From NCBI GenBank assembly GCA_003635265.1, contig PYIZ01000040.1:1-64000 (forward strand): DNA of 64,000 nt. Reading direction: 5' to 3'. Made by a program: the position numbers and the translations under genes. A model generated the notes under the pieces. That model saw nothing but the letters and a program-made list of their open reading frames with translations, had not been told where the DNA came from and made no database searches. The DNA comes from Candidatus Poribacteria bacterium. GTDB taxonomy: Bacteria; Poribacteria; WGA-4E; PCPOR2b. Numbering within the stretch: position 1 is the stretch's first letter; each line of letters begins with the position of its first letter. Positions 38,701 through 49,007 of this stretch are shown here, piece after piece.

Positions 38701-40022
38701 AGCCCGCTACAGAAACGGAAAGGGTTGTGCTTTCCCGAAATGCGCAAATCCGGATTGTTGATAACAATGGATATACGGTGGAGCGACATACCGCCGATGT
38801 CGGCGCACGATTATACGTCGAAGATGGGCAAACAGTGACTAAAGGGAATTCCCAAAATGACGAACAAGCAACGCTGCTGCTTGAGTGGGATCCATATCAA
38901 GTACCGATTCTGACAGAACATGCCGGATACCCTGTGTTCAAGAACATTGATAAAGGCAAAACAGTACGTGAGGAAAGAACCTCCGGTTCGGCAGAGTGGG
39001 TCATTATCGAACACAGAGGCGAAGATCAGCCACAAATTGAGATCCATACCGGGAAAGACGTGATTAGCTATCAGATGCCGACAGGAGCATACCTTTCAGT
39101 TCCGGTTAAAGAATTGAAAGAAGATGAAACTGTTTTGGAGCTAGCTACAGAGCACGTGGAACAAGGAGCGGTCTTGGCACGACTGCCGCGCGAGAAGGGG
39201 CAGAGCCGAGACATTGTGACAGGGTTGCCGCGGGTCACAGAGCTCTTTGAGGCGCGACGACCAAAGGACACGGCTGTCATCTCTAAGATTGAAGGGCTGG
39301 TTGAGTTGGAGAGTGCTAGCCGTGGTGTGCGAATCCTGCGTGTAATGGGAGAGAACTCTCAGGAGAGCCATCGCATTCCACAGGGCAAACACCTCATTGT
39401 GCAGAATAATGATAGGGTCGCTGACGGAGAGCGGTTGACAGATGGACCCATCAATCCGCACGATATCCTTGAAGTCAAAGGGGAAGAGGCAGTCCAGAAT
39501 TACTTGGTCAATGAAGTCCAAGATGTGTACAGAACACAAGGCGAGCGTATCAACGACAAGCACATTGAAGTCATTGTGCGGCAGATGCTGAGTAAGGTAG
39601 AAATCGAGGATCCGGGGGATACAGACTTTCTCGAAGAAGAAGAAGTAGAACGTACGAGGTTCAATCAAGTAAATCGCCGCGTTGTTGAAAACGGAGGGCA
39701 GAATGCGACAGCAAAACCGATCTTACAGGGAATCACGAAAGCCTCCCTGTCCACGGAAAGCTTCATCTCTGCCGCTTCGTTCCAGCAGACGACCAATGTG
39801 CTAACGAGAGCTTCGGTTATCGGTAAACGAGATCGGCTCGTCGGTCTGAAGGAAAATGTCATTATGGGGCATCTTATCCCTGCGGGAACGGGAGTGTCTA
39901 AGTTCCGCAAGATTCGTGCTTTCCCCACAGGGGAAGCACAACTCGAATCCGATGGGGATTCAGAGCAGCCTGAGTTTACTGATTCTCTATCGGCTCAAGT
40001 TGATGAACCAGCAGCAGATTAA
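35703..40022 (+). CDS. rpoC: RNA polymerase beta' subunit
   Basis: The 1439-residue subunit contains the active-site loop NADFDGDQM (479-487), the first zinc finger C89-x-C91-x12-C104-x2-C107, and the second zinc site (DCGTLGG... [14 protein letters not shown]). Between the conserved HIKEWS and [13 protein letters not shown] it has an insertion of about 19 residues with four Cys (C40, C47, C52, C54), absent from E. coli RpoC and able to form an extra metal site. GGGAG precedes the ATG. It is followed by an unrelated gene on the opposite strand, not by rpsL. Confidence 0.95.
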   Translation: MSNQVQEQTAQSGNLNNFDAISIRIASPEHIKEWSKNTACHQRTSGCATNNCACGEVRKPETINYRTFRPERDGLFCEAIFGPQKDWECGCGKYKRIKHKGVICDRCGVEVTQQKVRRERMGYIELAAPVSHIWFFKGLPSRIGLFLDLPFRDIERVIYFESFIVLEVSDPDCGLEVKQLLTEEEYTEYQDKFPNSFRAGMGADAIRELLEQIDLDQEIETLRAELEATASKQKSRKLSKRLKLVMGFKKSGNLPHWMILTVIPVIPPDLRPLVALDGGRFATSDLNDLYRRVINRNNRLKRLMELRAPEVIIRNEKRMLQEAVDALLDNGRHGRMVRGPGNRPLKSLSDMLKGKPGRFRQNLLGKRVDYSGRTVIVVGPELQLHQCGLPKKMALELFKPFIIHKLQAKGYAHTIKRAKNMAEQVSEEVWEVLEEVIDEHPVLLNRAPTLHRLGIQAFQPVLVEGKAIRINPLVCEAFNADFDGDQMAVHVPLSVEAQVEAKLLMMATRNLLKPAHGGAIAVPNRDVAMGVSFLTKAVPEEDWEKECKVPTPRTYQDTEEIILAHDCGALGLHDPVKLYFEGAEQPIVTTVGRVIFNQAIPDTLLFTDAQTQQALPFVNQEMGSRDLSDLVSRAFEELGNRQTVAFIDDLKRLGFHYATLGGISIAMQDMIIPREKADLIRDARHQVEQIEADYQRGDMGMSEGERYNKVIDVWHRLIEEIETALFDGLEQGRDDEVEGFNPVHIMVDSGAISRSKRDSIRQLAGLRGLMAKPSGEIIEQPIESCFHEGLSVLEYFISTHGARKGLADTAIKTASSGYLTRKLVDVAQDVMITTVDCGTLGGITKTTDEEEESPFSERIFGRTAADDIIDLSTGEVLVPKDELITQQAAKQVEAVGIPEVRVRSVLTCEARYGACAKCYGTDLTSNHLVDVGEAIGIIAAQSIGEPGTQLTMRTFHTGGTVSGGGSQSRVEARHDGTVQYYNVRFIERPVEANLVSGDQQPATETERVVLSRNAQIRIVDNNGYTVERHTADVGARLYVEDGQTVTKGNSQNDEQATLLLEWDPYQVPILTEHAGYPVFKNIDKGKTVREERTSGSAEWVIIEHRGEDQPQIEIHTGKDVISYQMPTGAYLSVPVKELKEDETVLELATEHVEQGAVLARLPREKGQSRDIVTGLPRVTELFEARRPKDTAVISKIEGLVELESASRGVRILRVMGENSQESHRIPQGKHLIVQNNDRVADGERLTDGPINPHDILEVKGEEAVQNYLVNEVQDVYRTQGERINDKHIEVIVRQMLSKVEIEDPGDTDFLEEEEVERTRFNQVNRRVVENGGQNATAKPILQGITKASLSTESFISAASFQQTTNVLTRASVIGKRDRLVGLKENVIMGHLIPAGTGVSKFRKIRAFPTGEAQLESDGDSEQPEFTDSLSAQVDEPAAD

Positions 40023-40073
40023 ACTTGAAAGGAAGATGAAACTTTAAGTGTTTTGTCTTCTTCTCCCAAATAC

Positions 40074-40913
40074 CTACTCAGCAGTTAAGAGAAAGTCGTC
40101 CAATACCTTCCATGAGTCGATGAGCAGAATGGTTCCTTGATAATGCCGTGAGGAATCAAATCGCGTTCCTTCTTGAAGGCGTTGGGTTGGGAGGTGAAAC
40201 CGTTCAATCGTTTGCATCGCTGTGCGGTTCTGCCCAATCAGTACTCCTAAGTCTGCATCGAGGATAGCGAGAAAATCTGAGATCGAATCTCCAATATACA
40301 GCGTCCGTGGTGCTCCCCCGTCCCCGATTTCATCGGGGTTTGGGGGATTTTTTTTTCGTAACCTGAACTCTCTCAGCTTATCCCGCGCCGAAACGACGTG
40401 CAGATGGATATCACCGGTCGAACGTCCCGCCGCATCATACTGCAAACTGTTGGTAATCACTCGATCACATAGTCCTTCCGTTGCACCTTGGATCAAAGCC
40501 TCTGACCAATTCGCGGATAAAATCTCAATCTCAACGCCATCCCGGCGAAGTCGGGATAACACCCGATCAACCCCCGGTTTCTTGATGACGTTCCGTCCAA
40601 CCGCTCTTAATCCCTCTCTTGTAAGTCCTTCCAGAAACCCTTTCGCAATCACTCGTTGTATGGAAGCTGTCTCCAGTTCCTCAAAGGATTTTAGGTAATC
40701 AACAAGTGAGTGCCGATGGTCCTGCCATGCATCACATACCCGATAATACCGTGTCAAAAACCATTGCACCATCTCCTGCCAAGCTGCGAGAAACTCTTCT
40801 TTCTCATGTGCCCGGTTGTCAGCCGCTGTATGCACGAGGGTGCTAATAGTATCTCGTTCCGATATTGTTTCGTCAAAATCGGTGATAAGTTTATCGATTG
40901 GGTATTTTGGCAT
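40074..40913 (-). CDS. HAD-superfamily phosphatase
   Basis: The 279-residue protein has the HAD catalytic motif DFDET (D12, D14) with MPKYPIDKLITDF in front, a motif II strand IEILSANWSE and motif IV GDSISDFLAI. This matches the phosphoserine phosphatase/MtnX-like class, in which the first Asp is phosphorylated. The substrate is not evident. A short proline-rich insert NPPNPDE is unusual. There is no clear Shine-Dalgarno. It lies 22 nt after the dehydrogenase gene on the same strand, so they are probably co-transcribed. Confidence 0.75.
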   Translation of the reverse strand: MPKYPIDKLITDFDETISERDTISTLVHTAADNRAHEKEEFLAAWQEMVQWFLTRYYRVCDAWQDHRHSLVDYLKSFEELETASIQRVIAKGFLEGLTREGLRAVGRNVIKKPGVDRVLSRLRRDGVEIEILSANWSEALIQGATEGLCDRVITNSLQYDAAGRSTGDIHLHVVSARDKLREFRLRKKNPPNPDEIGDGGAPRTLYIGDSISDFLAILDADLGVLIGQNRTAMQTIERFHLPTQRLQEGTRFDSSRHYQGTILLIDSWKVLDDFLLTAE

Positions 40914-40935
40914 ACAGTGTTGTTCGTGAATTGGG

Positions 40936-41958
40936 TTACTGCGGCTTAAATTGTACCACTAATTTCTCCGCCCACGCCTGGTTGGCGTCAATAGTCCGTC
41001 CTGCATTATGTGGCGTATGGACGACGTTATGCCGCCCCAGAAGTGGATCATCTAACGGAAGTGGTTCGACATCCCAAACATCGGCAGCAAGGCTCAGTTC
41101 GTCAGCAAGAACGCGCCTTCGCACTGCTTCCATATCACAAATCCCTGCGCGCGTTGCCAGAACGACTAGACAACCTTTCGGCAGTGCGTTGATATGCTCT
41201 GCGGTGACAATACCCCGTGTTGATTCTAACAGAGGCACCATTGGTGCGAAGATTTCAGCGTCTTTAACCAATTCAGAAAGGTGCCATTCCTTCCGAGAAC
41301 CCGCACGGTGAAAGCAGGGTTCACTGGCATACGGATCCCAAACCGCTACATCAGCACCCAACATACTTACAAAGCTGGCGTAGCGACTGCTAATATTTCC
41401 TGCACCAATAATACGCACCCGTTTTCCTGCAATCGTGCCGCTGGTAAAGTTTGAATCATCACCAAATTGATGTCCACGTCCTCCGGGAGTACCCATGCCG
41501 TTGGGTGCTTCGTAGTCCCAAGGGACTAAGCTGCTAAGGATCGCACGGTGTAGTTGTGGGATACGACGCAATCCACACAGCGTCAATGCAAGAGCGTATT
41601 CCGACACAGTTTGGCCCCAAAATCCCTCGGTCGGATGGTTATAAACCGTGATCCCTGCCTGCTGAATATGCTCCTGAATCGGTCCCTCTGATACACTACT
41701 ACCGTAACTACCTTGGAAAGTCGCCTCCTCTAGTCCCGTAAAACGCTGCAGACACTCCAACGTCACGGGTACGCTGAGACATGCGAGCCGTTTGATCCCA
41801 GCGGGCTGTGAGGCAATCTCACCGAGATTTCGCTCGTCGCTGGATTCGAGGCGTATGAATTCAACCTCCCCCTGTGCTTGCCACAGCGTGTGGAAGTGAT
41901 CGGCTGCAAAGGGCCAAACGCCGTCAAAACGGGGATGGACAACAATTAAGCTGCTCAT
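40936..41958 (-). CDS. D-isomer-specific 2-hydroxyacid dehydrogenase
   Basis: The 340-residue protein has the NAD-binding RIIGAGNISSRYASF segment with a conserved Asp (WDPY), the catalytic Arg (VLATRAG), Glu (WDVEPLP) and His (HTPHNAG). These are the residues of phosphoglycerate/hydroxypyruvate reductase-type enzymes, which reduce 2-oxoacids. The last Gly of GxGxxG is Ser here. AAAGGAG stands before the ATG. It is followed closely by the HAD phosphatase, suggesting a small sugar-acid metabolism unit. Confidence 0.8.
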   Translation of the reverse strand: MSSLIVVHPRFDGVWPFAADHFHTLWQAQGEVEFIRLESSDERNLGEIASQPAGIKRLACLSVPVTLECLQRFTGLEEATFQGSYGSSVSEGPIQEHIQQAGITVYNHPTEGFWGQTVSEYALALTLCGLRRIPQLHRAILSSLVPWDYEAPNGMGTPGGRGHQFGDDSNFTSGTIAGKRVRIIGAGNISSRYASFVSMLGADVAVWDPYASEPCFHRAGSRKEWHLSELVKDAEIFAPMVPLLESTRGIVTAEHINALPKGCLVVLATRAGICDMEAVRRRVLADELSLAADVWDVEPLPLDDPLLGRHNVVHTPHNAGRTIDANQAWAEKLVVQFKPQ

Positions 41959-42109
41959 TAATTAATACTCCTTTCTGATACCAATTTTTGATCGATTCCT
42001 TCCTTCCTTTGATTAACTATACGATTTTGCGAGGAAGGTTATTGACTTTGTCGTGATAAGAAGAAACCAGATTTTCGGTGTATACCCGGTATGCGCTACA
42101 CGTCGGGAA

Positions 42110-43168
42110 TTAAACGCCTGTAAATAATTTAATATAAGTCCGAGCAACTTTTAAGTCTTCCAACGCCTCCTCCGACATGCAAGGCGGATCCGCCTCTCCC
42201 TTGATTGCATTCACGAAATTGATCGCTTGTTGCCGCATGGCGTGTACTGAAGGGAATTGCGGCAAGATGGTTTCTGGAGTAACGCCTTCACTGGGGTCAC
42301 GCAAAATCTCAACACGACCGGGACGATTGCTCGCTAACGGTGCCGGCAGTTCAATTTTTACGTAACCCCGCTCAAAACACACGAGCGCGGATTCCTGCCA
42401 ATCAATCGTCGTGTGATAAGGCGACATTTCAATGGTACAGGCGATGCCGTTTTCGCTCTGTCCCGCTAGTAGTACACCGGAGGGATCCGCATACGTGACC
42501 TTATAGGGCTCTCCAAGCAGGTAGCGCATCAGATTAATCTGATGGATATAATAGTTGACAAAGCCGTTATACTGGCTGCGGACTTCGTCATTCATGCCAG
42601 CGGCGGGCGGATCCCACTCCAGTGAAGGGGCAGGGGAATCATCCCGAATCAGGTCATTAAAACCGCCCGCCACCCAGTCCCCCGAAGGCATTAGGATACG
42701 AACATACGTCATTTTTCCAAGTTCGCCTGATGCTTTGAGACGCTCGATTTCCGTCTTTGCGTACATCGTTGCTAAATCACTGCGCTTGTGATAGCCGACC
42801 ATGTGCCAAGTCCCACTCGTTCTCATAGCGGCGACAATCTTCTCGCCCGCTTCGATGGAGGCAGCAAGCGGTTTTTCAGTAAAGACGGGGACCCCCGCCT
42901 TGAGAAGTTCAGGCACGAGTATCCCATATCGACCGAAAGGTTGAGCAGCCACAATACCAGCCAACGCTTCGTTTTGTAACATCTCTTCGTGTGTAGGATA
43001 AGTGTTTGGGATGCCGTAGCGGGCAGCGACTTTTTGACGCAGGGACTCGCGTATCTCAGCAACTGCAACTACCTGACAAATATCCAGATTTGCATAGTTC
43101 TTCAGGTGGGCGCATTGTCCCATGTTGCCGACACCGACGAATCCAATCCTAACTTTCTGCTCCGACAT
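42110..43168 (-). CDS. Gfo/Idh/MocA family oxidoreductase
   Basis: The 352-residue NAD(P)-dependent protein has the N-terminal Rossmann motif GFVGVGNMGQCAH, the E-K-P motif (FTEKPLAAS) and a C-terminal alpha/beta domain with YYIHQINLMRYLLG, where the His is typical of sugar or inositol dehydrogenases. The family oxidises or epimerises sugars and inositols. AAAGGAA precedes the ATG. It is divergent from the Ldh-family gene across 194 bp. Confidence 0.85.
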   Translation of the reverse strand: MSEQKVRIGFVGVGNMGQCAHLKNYANLDICQVVAVAEIRESLRQKVAARYGIPNTYPTHEEMLQNEALAGIVAAQPFGRYGILVPELLKAGVPVFTEKPLAASIEAGEKIVAAMRTSGTWHMVGYHKRSDLATMYAKTEIERLKASGELGKMTYVRILMPSGDWVAGGFNDLIRDDSPAPSLEWDPPAAGMNDEVRSQYNGFVNYYIHQINLMRYLLGEPYKVTYADPSGVLLAGQSENGIACTIEMSPYHTTIDWQESALVCFERGYVKIELPAPLASNRPGRVEILRDPSEGVTPETILPQFPSVHAMRQQAINFVNAIKGEADPPCMSEEALEDLKVARTYIKLFTGV

Positions 43169-43250
43169 ATTATGATTCCTTTCTGAAGCCTATCTTATCA
43201 AATTTGCCAGACACGGTCAATCCCAAAGTGGTCTCCGTCCGCCGATGGTA

Positions 43251-43279
43251 TTGACAAACTTTTCTAGCGCCCTTATAAT
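43251..43279 (+). promoter_or_regulatory. Consensus sigma-70 promoter of the Ldh-family gene
   Basis: TTGACA (43251-43256) and TATAAT (43274-43279), both perfect, are separated by 17 nt and lie 83 nt before the start codon. Confidence 0.75.
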
Positions 43280-43362
43280 GGACACCTACCTGATGAAACG
43301 GACGCATGAAATCATCTTGAAATCGTTAAGCTACAATCTATAATAACCAGAGGAGATCGATA

Positions 43363-44421
43363 ATGCCAGTTTTCACAGCGGAGGTGTTGGCACAAACATG
43401 CCTGAACGTTTTCCGCGCCATGGGTATCTCTGATGCAGAGTCTGAAATCGTGACACGCTCCATGGTTGACGCCAATCTAGTCGGACATGATTCACACGGC
43501 ATCATCCACTTGCCGAAATACGTGCACGAAATCGAGGAATCCCTGATTCAACCGGGAGCGACAATCGAAGTGAAACGTGAGTCCCCCTCAATGGCGACAC
43601 TTGATGGAAATTGGGGATTTGGGCCCGTGATTGCGACACATGGGATGAAATTAGCAATCGAAAAGGCAAAAGCGACCGATGTGAGTACGATTACCATCTC
43701 CCGTTCTAATGAGACCGGCAGATTAGGGGGATATGTACTGATTGCGGCGACGGAGAATATGATCGGGATCGTGACGGTGAACGACCATGGCGGCGGTCAA
43801 AATGTCGCACCTTATGGAGGAATCGAGGGACGGCTTTCAACCAATCCGCTTGCTTGTGCCATTCCAGTTGATGGACGTGAACCTATTGTGTTGGATATGT
43901 CTACCAGCGTTGTCGCAGCAGGAAAAGTGCGGGTAAGACGGCATCGAAAGGAAGCTGCCCCAGAGGGATGGCTTATTGATGCTAAGGGAAATCCGACAAC
44001 CAACGTCGAGGATTTTTATGAATCTCCGCCCGGTGCACTACTTCCTTTTGGAGGGATCGCGGCGCAAAAAGGATTCGGACTCAGTATCGTTGTCGATATT
44101 CTCTCTGGAGCGTTGAGTGGGGCGGGATGTACCAGTCAAGAAGGGTCAAGGGTGGGCAACGGAGTATTCATTACAGTTATCAACATCCCCAGTTTTGTGG
44201 ATCTGTCAGATTTCAATGCAGAGGTCAATCGCTTTATTGACTACATCAAGTCTTCCAAACGTTCACCCGGTGTCGAAGCAATCCGCATTCCGGGTGAGCG
44301 GGGCAGAGGTGAACAAGAGAAACGAGAACGAGAGGGGATCTTTGTCGAAGACAGCACGTGGGAACAGATCCAAGAGGTTATGCGGAAATATCAGGTCCCA
44401 ATTCCTGATTCGTTGACATAG
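43363..44421 (+). CDS. Ldh-family (malate/L-lactate/ureidoglycolate dehydrogenase-like) oxidoreductase
   Basis: The 352-residue enzyme belongs to the LDH2/MDH2 family: an early GHDSHGIIHLPKYV signature, VNDHGGGQNVAPYGG, STNPLACAIPVDG, and the segment FGGIAAQKGFGLSIVVDILSGALSGAG. The family oxidises 2-hydroxy acids with NAD(P) and is not related to the normal lactate dehydrogenases. Strong promoter; GAGGAGA precedes the ATG. It is divergent from the Gfo/Idh/MocA gene. Confidence 0.85.
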   Translation: MPVFTAEVLAQTCLNVFRAMGISDAESEIVTRSMVDANLVGHDSHGIIHLPKYVHEIEESLIQPGATIEVKRESPSMATLDGNWGFGPVIATHGMKLAIEKAKATDVSTITISRSNETGRLGGYVLIAATENMIGIVTVNDHGGGQNVAPYGGIEGRLSTNPLACAIPVDGREPIVLDMSTSVVAAGKVRVRRHRKEAAPEGWLIDAKGNPTTNVEDFYESPPGALLPFGGIAAQKGFGLSIVVDILSGALSGAGCTSQEGSRVGNGVFITVINIPSFVDLSDFNAEVNRFIDYIKSSKRSPGVEAIRIPGERGRGEQEKREREGIFVEDSTWEQIQEVMRKYQVPIPDSLT

Positions 44422-44486
44422 ACAATCACAAGCACAGGTCTGTCAGATTTCATTTGTGCTTTAACCTCCGGGAAATCCCGTAAGCA

Positions 44487-45440
44487 TCAATCCATAATCG
44501 CACCCTGATACCACTCCCAAAACCTGCACAGCCCTGCTGACAGAGAGGTTTGCGGATTATAGTCCAACAAACGACGCGCTTTATCGATATCTGCGAAGGT
44601 AATCTTCGGTTCGCTGAGTGGGGCAGGCGGCGTTGATAAAATCGCTTCGTGACCAACCAACCGTTCGATAATCTCTACGAAATCTGTCATGAGGACCGGT
44701 TCACCCCGTCCGAGATTGATGAGTTCATAGCCCAACGGCTTATCGATCGCAGCGATTACGCCTCCAAGAATGTCATCAATGTAGGTCCAATCACGCTTCA
44801 TTTGTCCCCCGTCGAACAGGACAATCTCCCGCCGATTAACAATGCTATCTGTAACGATGAACGGCATCATATCCGGGCGCCCGCGAGGACCGTAGACATT
44901 GAAGAAACGCAACGCTGTGAAGTTCAATCCGTGCAAGTGATGATACGTATATCCCATCAACTCGACTGCTTTTTTACTTGCGGGGTACGGGGCGAGAGGT
45001 TGATTACAGGGATCCGTCTCAACAAAAGGCAGGTGTTTCGTATTTCCGTACACAGATGAGGTGGATGCAAAGACAAAGTTTTCGACGCCGATCTCACGGG
45101 CGGCTTCCAGCAGGTTGATAGACCCGCCAATGTTGACATCGGTGTAGAGTCTAGCACGTCCGATAGAGTAGCGCACAGCACCGTAGGCAGCTAAATGAAC
45201 AACCGTTTCTGGTCGATGTTCTGCGAAAATACGATTGACAGTTGCCTTATCGCGGATGTCACCCTTGCACAATATACAGCCGGAGTGATTGCGTAATTGA
45301 TGAACATTTCCCTGTTTACGCACTGTGTCATAATAATCGTTGAAGTTGTCTAGGGCTATTGCTGTATCACCACGCTCCAGCAACCTCTCGCAGAGATGTG
45401 AACCGATGAAACCCGCAGCGCCGGTGATAAGAACTTTCAA
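44487..45440 (-). CDS. UDP-glucuronate 4-epimerase-like NAD-dependent epimerase
   Basis: The 317-residue extended SDR has TGAAGFIGSH, ALDNFNDYYD (a signature of UDP-glucuronate 4-epimerases), a STSSVYG strand and YPASKKA with the catalytic Tyr and Lys. The C-terminal YNPQTSLSAGL is the usual substrate-domain motif. It would interconvert UDP-glucuronate and UDP-galacturonate or a related nucleotide sugar for polysaccharide synthesis. The start is a TTG with AAAGGAA upstream. It ends convergently with the Ldh-family gene. No other polysaccharide gene adjoins it except the ABC exporter. Confidence 0.8.
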   Translation of the reverse strand: MKVLITGAAGFIGSHLCERLLERGDTAIALDNFNDYYDTVRKQGNVHQLRNHSGCILCKGDIRDKATVNRIFAEHRPETVVHLAAYGAVRYSIGRARLYTDVNIGGSINLLEAAREIGVENFVFASTSSVYGNTKHLPFVETDPCNQPLAPYPASKKAVELMGYTYHHLHGLNFTALRFFNVYGPRGRPDMMPFIVTDSIVNRREIVLFDGGQMKRDWTYIDDILGGVIAAIDKPLGYELINLGRGEPVLMTDFVEIIERLVGHEAILSTPPAPLSEPKITFADIDKARRLLDYNPQTSLSAGLCRFWEWYQGAIMD

Positions 45441-45751
45441 GATATGCGTTCCTTTCTTTCAGTCTCTGCTTCTTCGGGGCAGCGACTGACATGTAGACGA
45501 GCGAGGCTTTCCGTCCCTTTTTATCGTCCAAAGGGTATGATTCCTGAATGACGCTATGCTATCATACAAGTGTTGACTCGGTCAAGAAGGGTGAATTACA
45601 GAAAGGTTTTGCGTTTTTTTACTGGATGTGCTACTTTAAGACTTATCTATGCCAGTATGGGGATTCCGGGAGCCAACGATATAATACACGAAAATCTTGA
45701 GGCTGCTAAACATATCCCGGACCTGTGGTGCGAAGTATAAAAGGAGATCGT
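45441..45751. other. Intergenic stretch between divergent genes
   Basis: About 310 bp separate the epimerase from the ABC exporter. I see no supported gene and only weak promoter-like hexamers. Confidence 0.4.
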
Positions 45752-47512
45752 GTGGGAACAGGGCAAGCTGCCATAAAACTTCTGCGTTATAGTCCGGGAC
45801 TCTTTCTGCTCACAATACTGTTTCGGGGGGCAGATGACCTTGTCCCATTTCTGACCGGATTGGTCTTTAAAGAGTTCTTCGATGCACTCACAGGTGATGC
45901 ACAAGCAGGATTCACCGCATGGACTCTTGTAGCACTGTTTATCGCTGTCGAGATTGGTGACGTGATAGTTCTATTTGGATCTGCAGTCGTTTGGCCCCGC
46001 TGGTGGTACCGGATAGAATCTCTGCTTCGCAAAAACCTGATGGAAGCCTTGCTTAGCGTGCGAACGCCACGACGCATTTCAAGTGCCTCCGGCGAAATAA
46101 CTAACAATTTCCGCGATGATGTAGGAGCCATCGTTAGATACCTAGAACGATACATTCATCTGTGGGGCAACCTTATCTTTGCCGTGCTCGCCATCATCCG
46201 AATGGTGCAGATAAACGTGATGATTACACTTGTTACAGTCATCCCATCTATCTTCGTTGTAATTATTATTGATGCAGCAAGGAAATATATCCATAAATTT
46301 CGGGCAGCACAACGGGTTGCCACAGCGCAGTCAACAAACTTCGTCAACGAAATGTTCCAAGCAGTATTGGCAATCAAGGTTGCAACGATGGAGTCAAATG
46401 TCATATCGCACTTTCGCCGCCTTAACGATGCACGGCGAAAATCGACCCTGATAGATAATCTGCTCGAACAACTCCTGCGCTCGATTAATCAAAATCTCGG
46501 GAACATTGCAACAGGGGTAATTCTCATACTCGCTGCGGAGAAGCTGAAATCAGGCGAATTTACCGTCGGAGATATCGTCCTCTTTATGGTCTACGTAGGT
46601 GAAGTTGCTAGGAGTGGTTCGCTCTTAGGAACAACGATGACACACCATGCACGCGCACAAATTTCCTTTGGTCGAATGGAACGAATCAGTGATAGGACAC
46701 CACCAAGCATACTCGCCCAACATAGTCCTGTCTACCTCCGGGGCGATCTGCCTGATGTTCCGATCCCTGTCAAAACAGACGCCCATCGCCTTCACGAATT
46801 AACGGTCAAAGGACTTACCTACCGCTACGAGGATTCAGAGAATGGGATTCACGGAGTCGATCTACAAATACCCGTGGGTTCATTCATCGTCATTACCGGA
46901 CGAATTGGGGCTGGCAAATCGACGCTGCTGCGAACTCTCCTAGGGGTACTGCCAAAGGAGTCCGGAGAGATTTACTGGAATGGCGAGATGGTGAATGATC
47001 CGAAATCGTACTTCGTGCCGCCCCGTTGTGCCTATACCCCACAAGTCCCACGGCTTTTCAGCGAGCCACTTAAGGACAATATCCTCATGGGATTGCCAGA
47101 TGACCCAGCGGCACTTAACCGGGCGATTCGATTGGGTGTGATGGAAGACGATCTCCCGACGCTCGAAGACGGATTGGATACGGTAGTGGGTCCACGGGGA
47201 GTCAAGCTATCGGGAGGGCAGATACAACGCGCCGCTGCGACACGGATGTTTATCCGTCCGGCCGAGCTCTATGTTTTCGACGATCTATCCTCTGCGTTGG
47301 ACGTGGAGACAGAACGTGTGTTGTGGGATCGCGTCTTTGAAACACAGCGTTCCACCTGTCTTGTTGTTTCCCATCGTCGACCAGCGCTCCGTCGTGCGGA
47401 TAAGATTATTGTCCTGAAGGACGGGCGGGTTGAGGGAGTAGGTAAACTCGACACCCTCCTAGCATCCTGTGAAGAGATGCAGCGGCTGTGGCAAGGGGAA
47501 GTAGACGCGTAA
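45752..47512 (+). CDS. ABC transporter with fused membrane and ATPase domains
   Basis: The product (586 residues from the GTG at 45752) has a transmembrane half (about 1-330, several long hydrophobic segments) and an ATPase half with Walker [10 protein letters not shown], signature [10 protein letters not shown], Walker [13 protein letters not shown] and the H-loop VVSHRRP. It is a half-size exporter of the MsbA/LmrA type, working as a homodimer. The substrate is not evident; lipids, peptides or polysaccharide are possible. I prefer the GTG at 45752, with AAGGAG 5 nt upstream, over the earlier GTG at 45725. Confidence 0.85.
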   Translation: MGTGQAAIKLLRYSPGLFLLTILFRGADDLVPFLTGLVFKEFFDALTGDAQAGFTAWTLVALFIAVEIGDVIVLFGSAVVWPRWWYRIESLLRKNLMEALLSVRTPRRISSASGEITNNFRDDVGAIVRYLERYIHLWGNLIFAVLAIIRMVQINVMITLVTVIPSIFVVIIIDAARKYIHKFRAAQRVATAQSTNFVNEMFQAVLAIKVATMESNVISHFRRLNDARRKSTLIDNLLEQLLRSINQNLGNIATGVILILAAEKLKSGEFTVGDIVLFMVYVGEVARSGSLLGTTMTHHARAQISFGRMERISDRTPPSILAQHSPVYLRGDLPDVPIPVKTDAHRLHELTVKGLTYRYEDSENGIHGVDLQIPVGSFIVITGRIGAGKSTLLRTLLGVLPKESGEIYWNGEMVNDPKSYFVPPRCAYTPQVPRLFSEPLKDNILMGLPDDPAALNRAIRLGVMEDDLPTLEDGLDTVVGPRGVKLSGGQIQRAAATRMFIRPAELYVFDDLSSALDVETERVLWDRVFETQRSTCLVVSHRRPALRRADKIIVLKDGRVEGVGKLDTLLASCEEMQRLWQGEVDA

Positions 47513-47515
47513 TTC

Positions 47516-48970
47516 TTAATAGGGGTTCTCCGCTGTTGTTATAGGACACCAGCGAGAGGTCAACAGGTCGTCCCATAAGGCGTTTTGTGCTTCCTGCGTT
47601 CCGATCTGCCGCAACACCGCAGCCGCATAGAAACGAACATACCGGTCCTCATCGCTTAACCTTCCCGCCAATATTGGCACAATGCCGTCTGTGGATTGAC
47701 CAATCTTTGCCAGTGCCATCACCGCGTTAAGTCGAACGAGCATCTCCGAATCGCTTGAGACCTCCATCAATGGGGGTACAATATCCTCAGCGGGCGCTGC
47801 AATTGTTCCCAGTGCTTCCGCTGCATTACGGCGAACCCACGAACTCTCATCACGCAGCCCCCGAATCAATGCCGGCACGGACTCTTCCGCAAGCGAACCC
47901 AGATTGCCCAAAGTATCCGTGGCTGCCGCACGGGTGGGCCAAGACGTGTCATCTAACGCCGAAATCAATGCAGGTACACTGGACTGTCCTACTTCTGTCA
48001 GTGCTTGGGAGGAATACAACTCTGCTGGATTACCCCCTTGTGGATTCGCTGCAGTTTTTGCGAGGTTTGTTTCCGCCAAAGCCTCAGCTTCTTTTTGTAA
48101 CGCTCCCATTAGCGCTGGCACAACGGATTCTCCCCTCATACCTAACGCGTAAGCCGAATTCAAGCGAACACTCTCATCAGTATCTCGTAGCCCCGCCATC
48201 AGTTGTGACACAGAGCCATCTTCGTCGGGCACGATGTGCATCGAATCCCCACCATTGCTTTGAGAGAGCCATTTCCAGACATGCCTCGATAACGCCTGAT
48301 GTCTATCATCGTCCGCAGGTTGCCAGTGCGTATGCCCGTTACCCCATAACGATTGAGAGGGTTCCTGCATCCGCGTAAACTGAAATTTCAGCATGTAACG
48401 TTTTTTGTCGCTCCGATTTGCTGTTGCCCGATGCCACGAATCGAAATTCACAATTGTTACCGTGCCAGCCTTGCCACAAAGTGCCTTCGCTTGCCCAGTG
48501 CTTTGCGTAGGATTTGTGTCGGAAACTGTATTGTAATACTGTTTTCCGGGCAAGACTCCCGTCGGTCCCATGTCCTCAGTAACATCTTGCGGGTAATAGA
48601 AAGCCATCACCCATCGGAAGCGGTGATGACGCACCTTCTGGTCAAATATATAATCGTCTTTATGCCAAGTTTGTCCATCGCTTCCCGGTGAGTTGAGATG
48701 ACAGTAACGGTGGGGGTGCATAAGGTAGTCAGGACCTAACAGACTCGTCAACGCACCACAAACCTTCGGATGCTCGAAAACCCGCTGAATATCAGGGATC
48801 CGGGGTAGCAGATTATTTCCCGGATTCCCTTCCTTCGCAAGCACCTCTTCAATCTGCTGGTAGATATGCCCATGAAGATCCGTCGGAAAATCAGCTTGAA
48901 TTTGGATATACCCGTTGACAATAAAATCCCGAATCTCTTCGGGATTGAGGAGATACGCTTTGTCTACCAT
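47516..48970 (-). CDS. Phytanoyl-CoA dioxygenase (PhyH) domain fused to HEAT repeats
   Basis: The 484-residue protein combines an Fe(II)/2-oxoglutarate dioxygenase domain (about 1-240), showing the iron ligands H103-x-D105 (WHKDD) and a distal H180 (SWHRATAN), with a C-terminal half of HEAT repeats (about 260-470: EESVPALIRGLRDE, AALRQIG and similar). Such repeats normally mediate protein contacts. PhyH members hydroxylate lipid-like or other small molecules; expansion of this family is a known Poribacteria trait. The fusion is unusual. GGAG precedes the ATG. It is the last gene of a long minus-strand series. Confidence 0.8.
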   Translation of the reverse strand: MVDKAYLLNPEEIRDFIVNGYIQIQADFPTDLHGHIYQQIEEVLAKEGNPGNNLLPRIPDIQRVFEHPKVCGALTSLLGPDYLMHPHRYCHLNSPGSDGQTWHKDDYIFDQKVRHHRFRWVMAFYYPQDVTEDMGPTGVLPGKQYYNTVSDTNPTQSTGQAKALCGKAGTVTIVNFDSWHRATANRSDKKRYMLKFQFTRMQEPSQSLWGNGHTHWQPADDDRHQALSRHVWKWLSQSNGGDSMHIVPDEDGSVSQLMAGLRDTDESVRLNSAYALGMRGESVVPALMGALQKEAEALAETNLAKTAANPQGGNPAELYSSQALTEVGQSSVPALISALDDTSWPTRAAATDTLGNLGSLAEESVPALIRGLRDESSWVRRNAAEALGTIAAPAEDIVPPLMEVSSDSEMLVRLNAVMALAKIGQSTDGIVPILAGRLSDEDRYVRFYAAAVLRQIGTQEAQNALWDDLLTSRWCPITTAENPY

Positions 48971-49007
48971 TTCCTTTCTCCTTTCGGCGCGGGTCGTCCT
49001 GCTTCCC

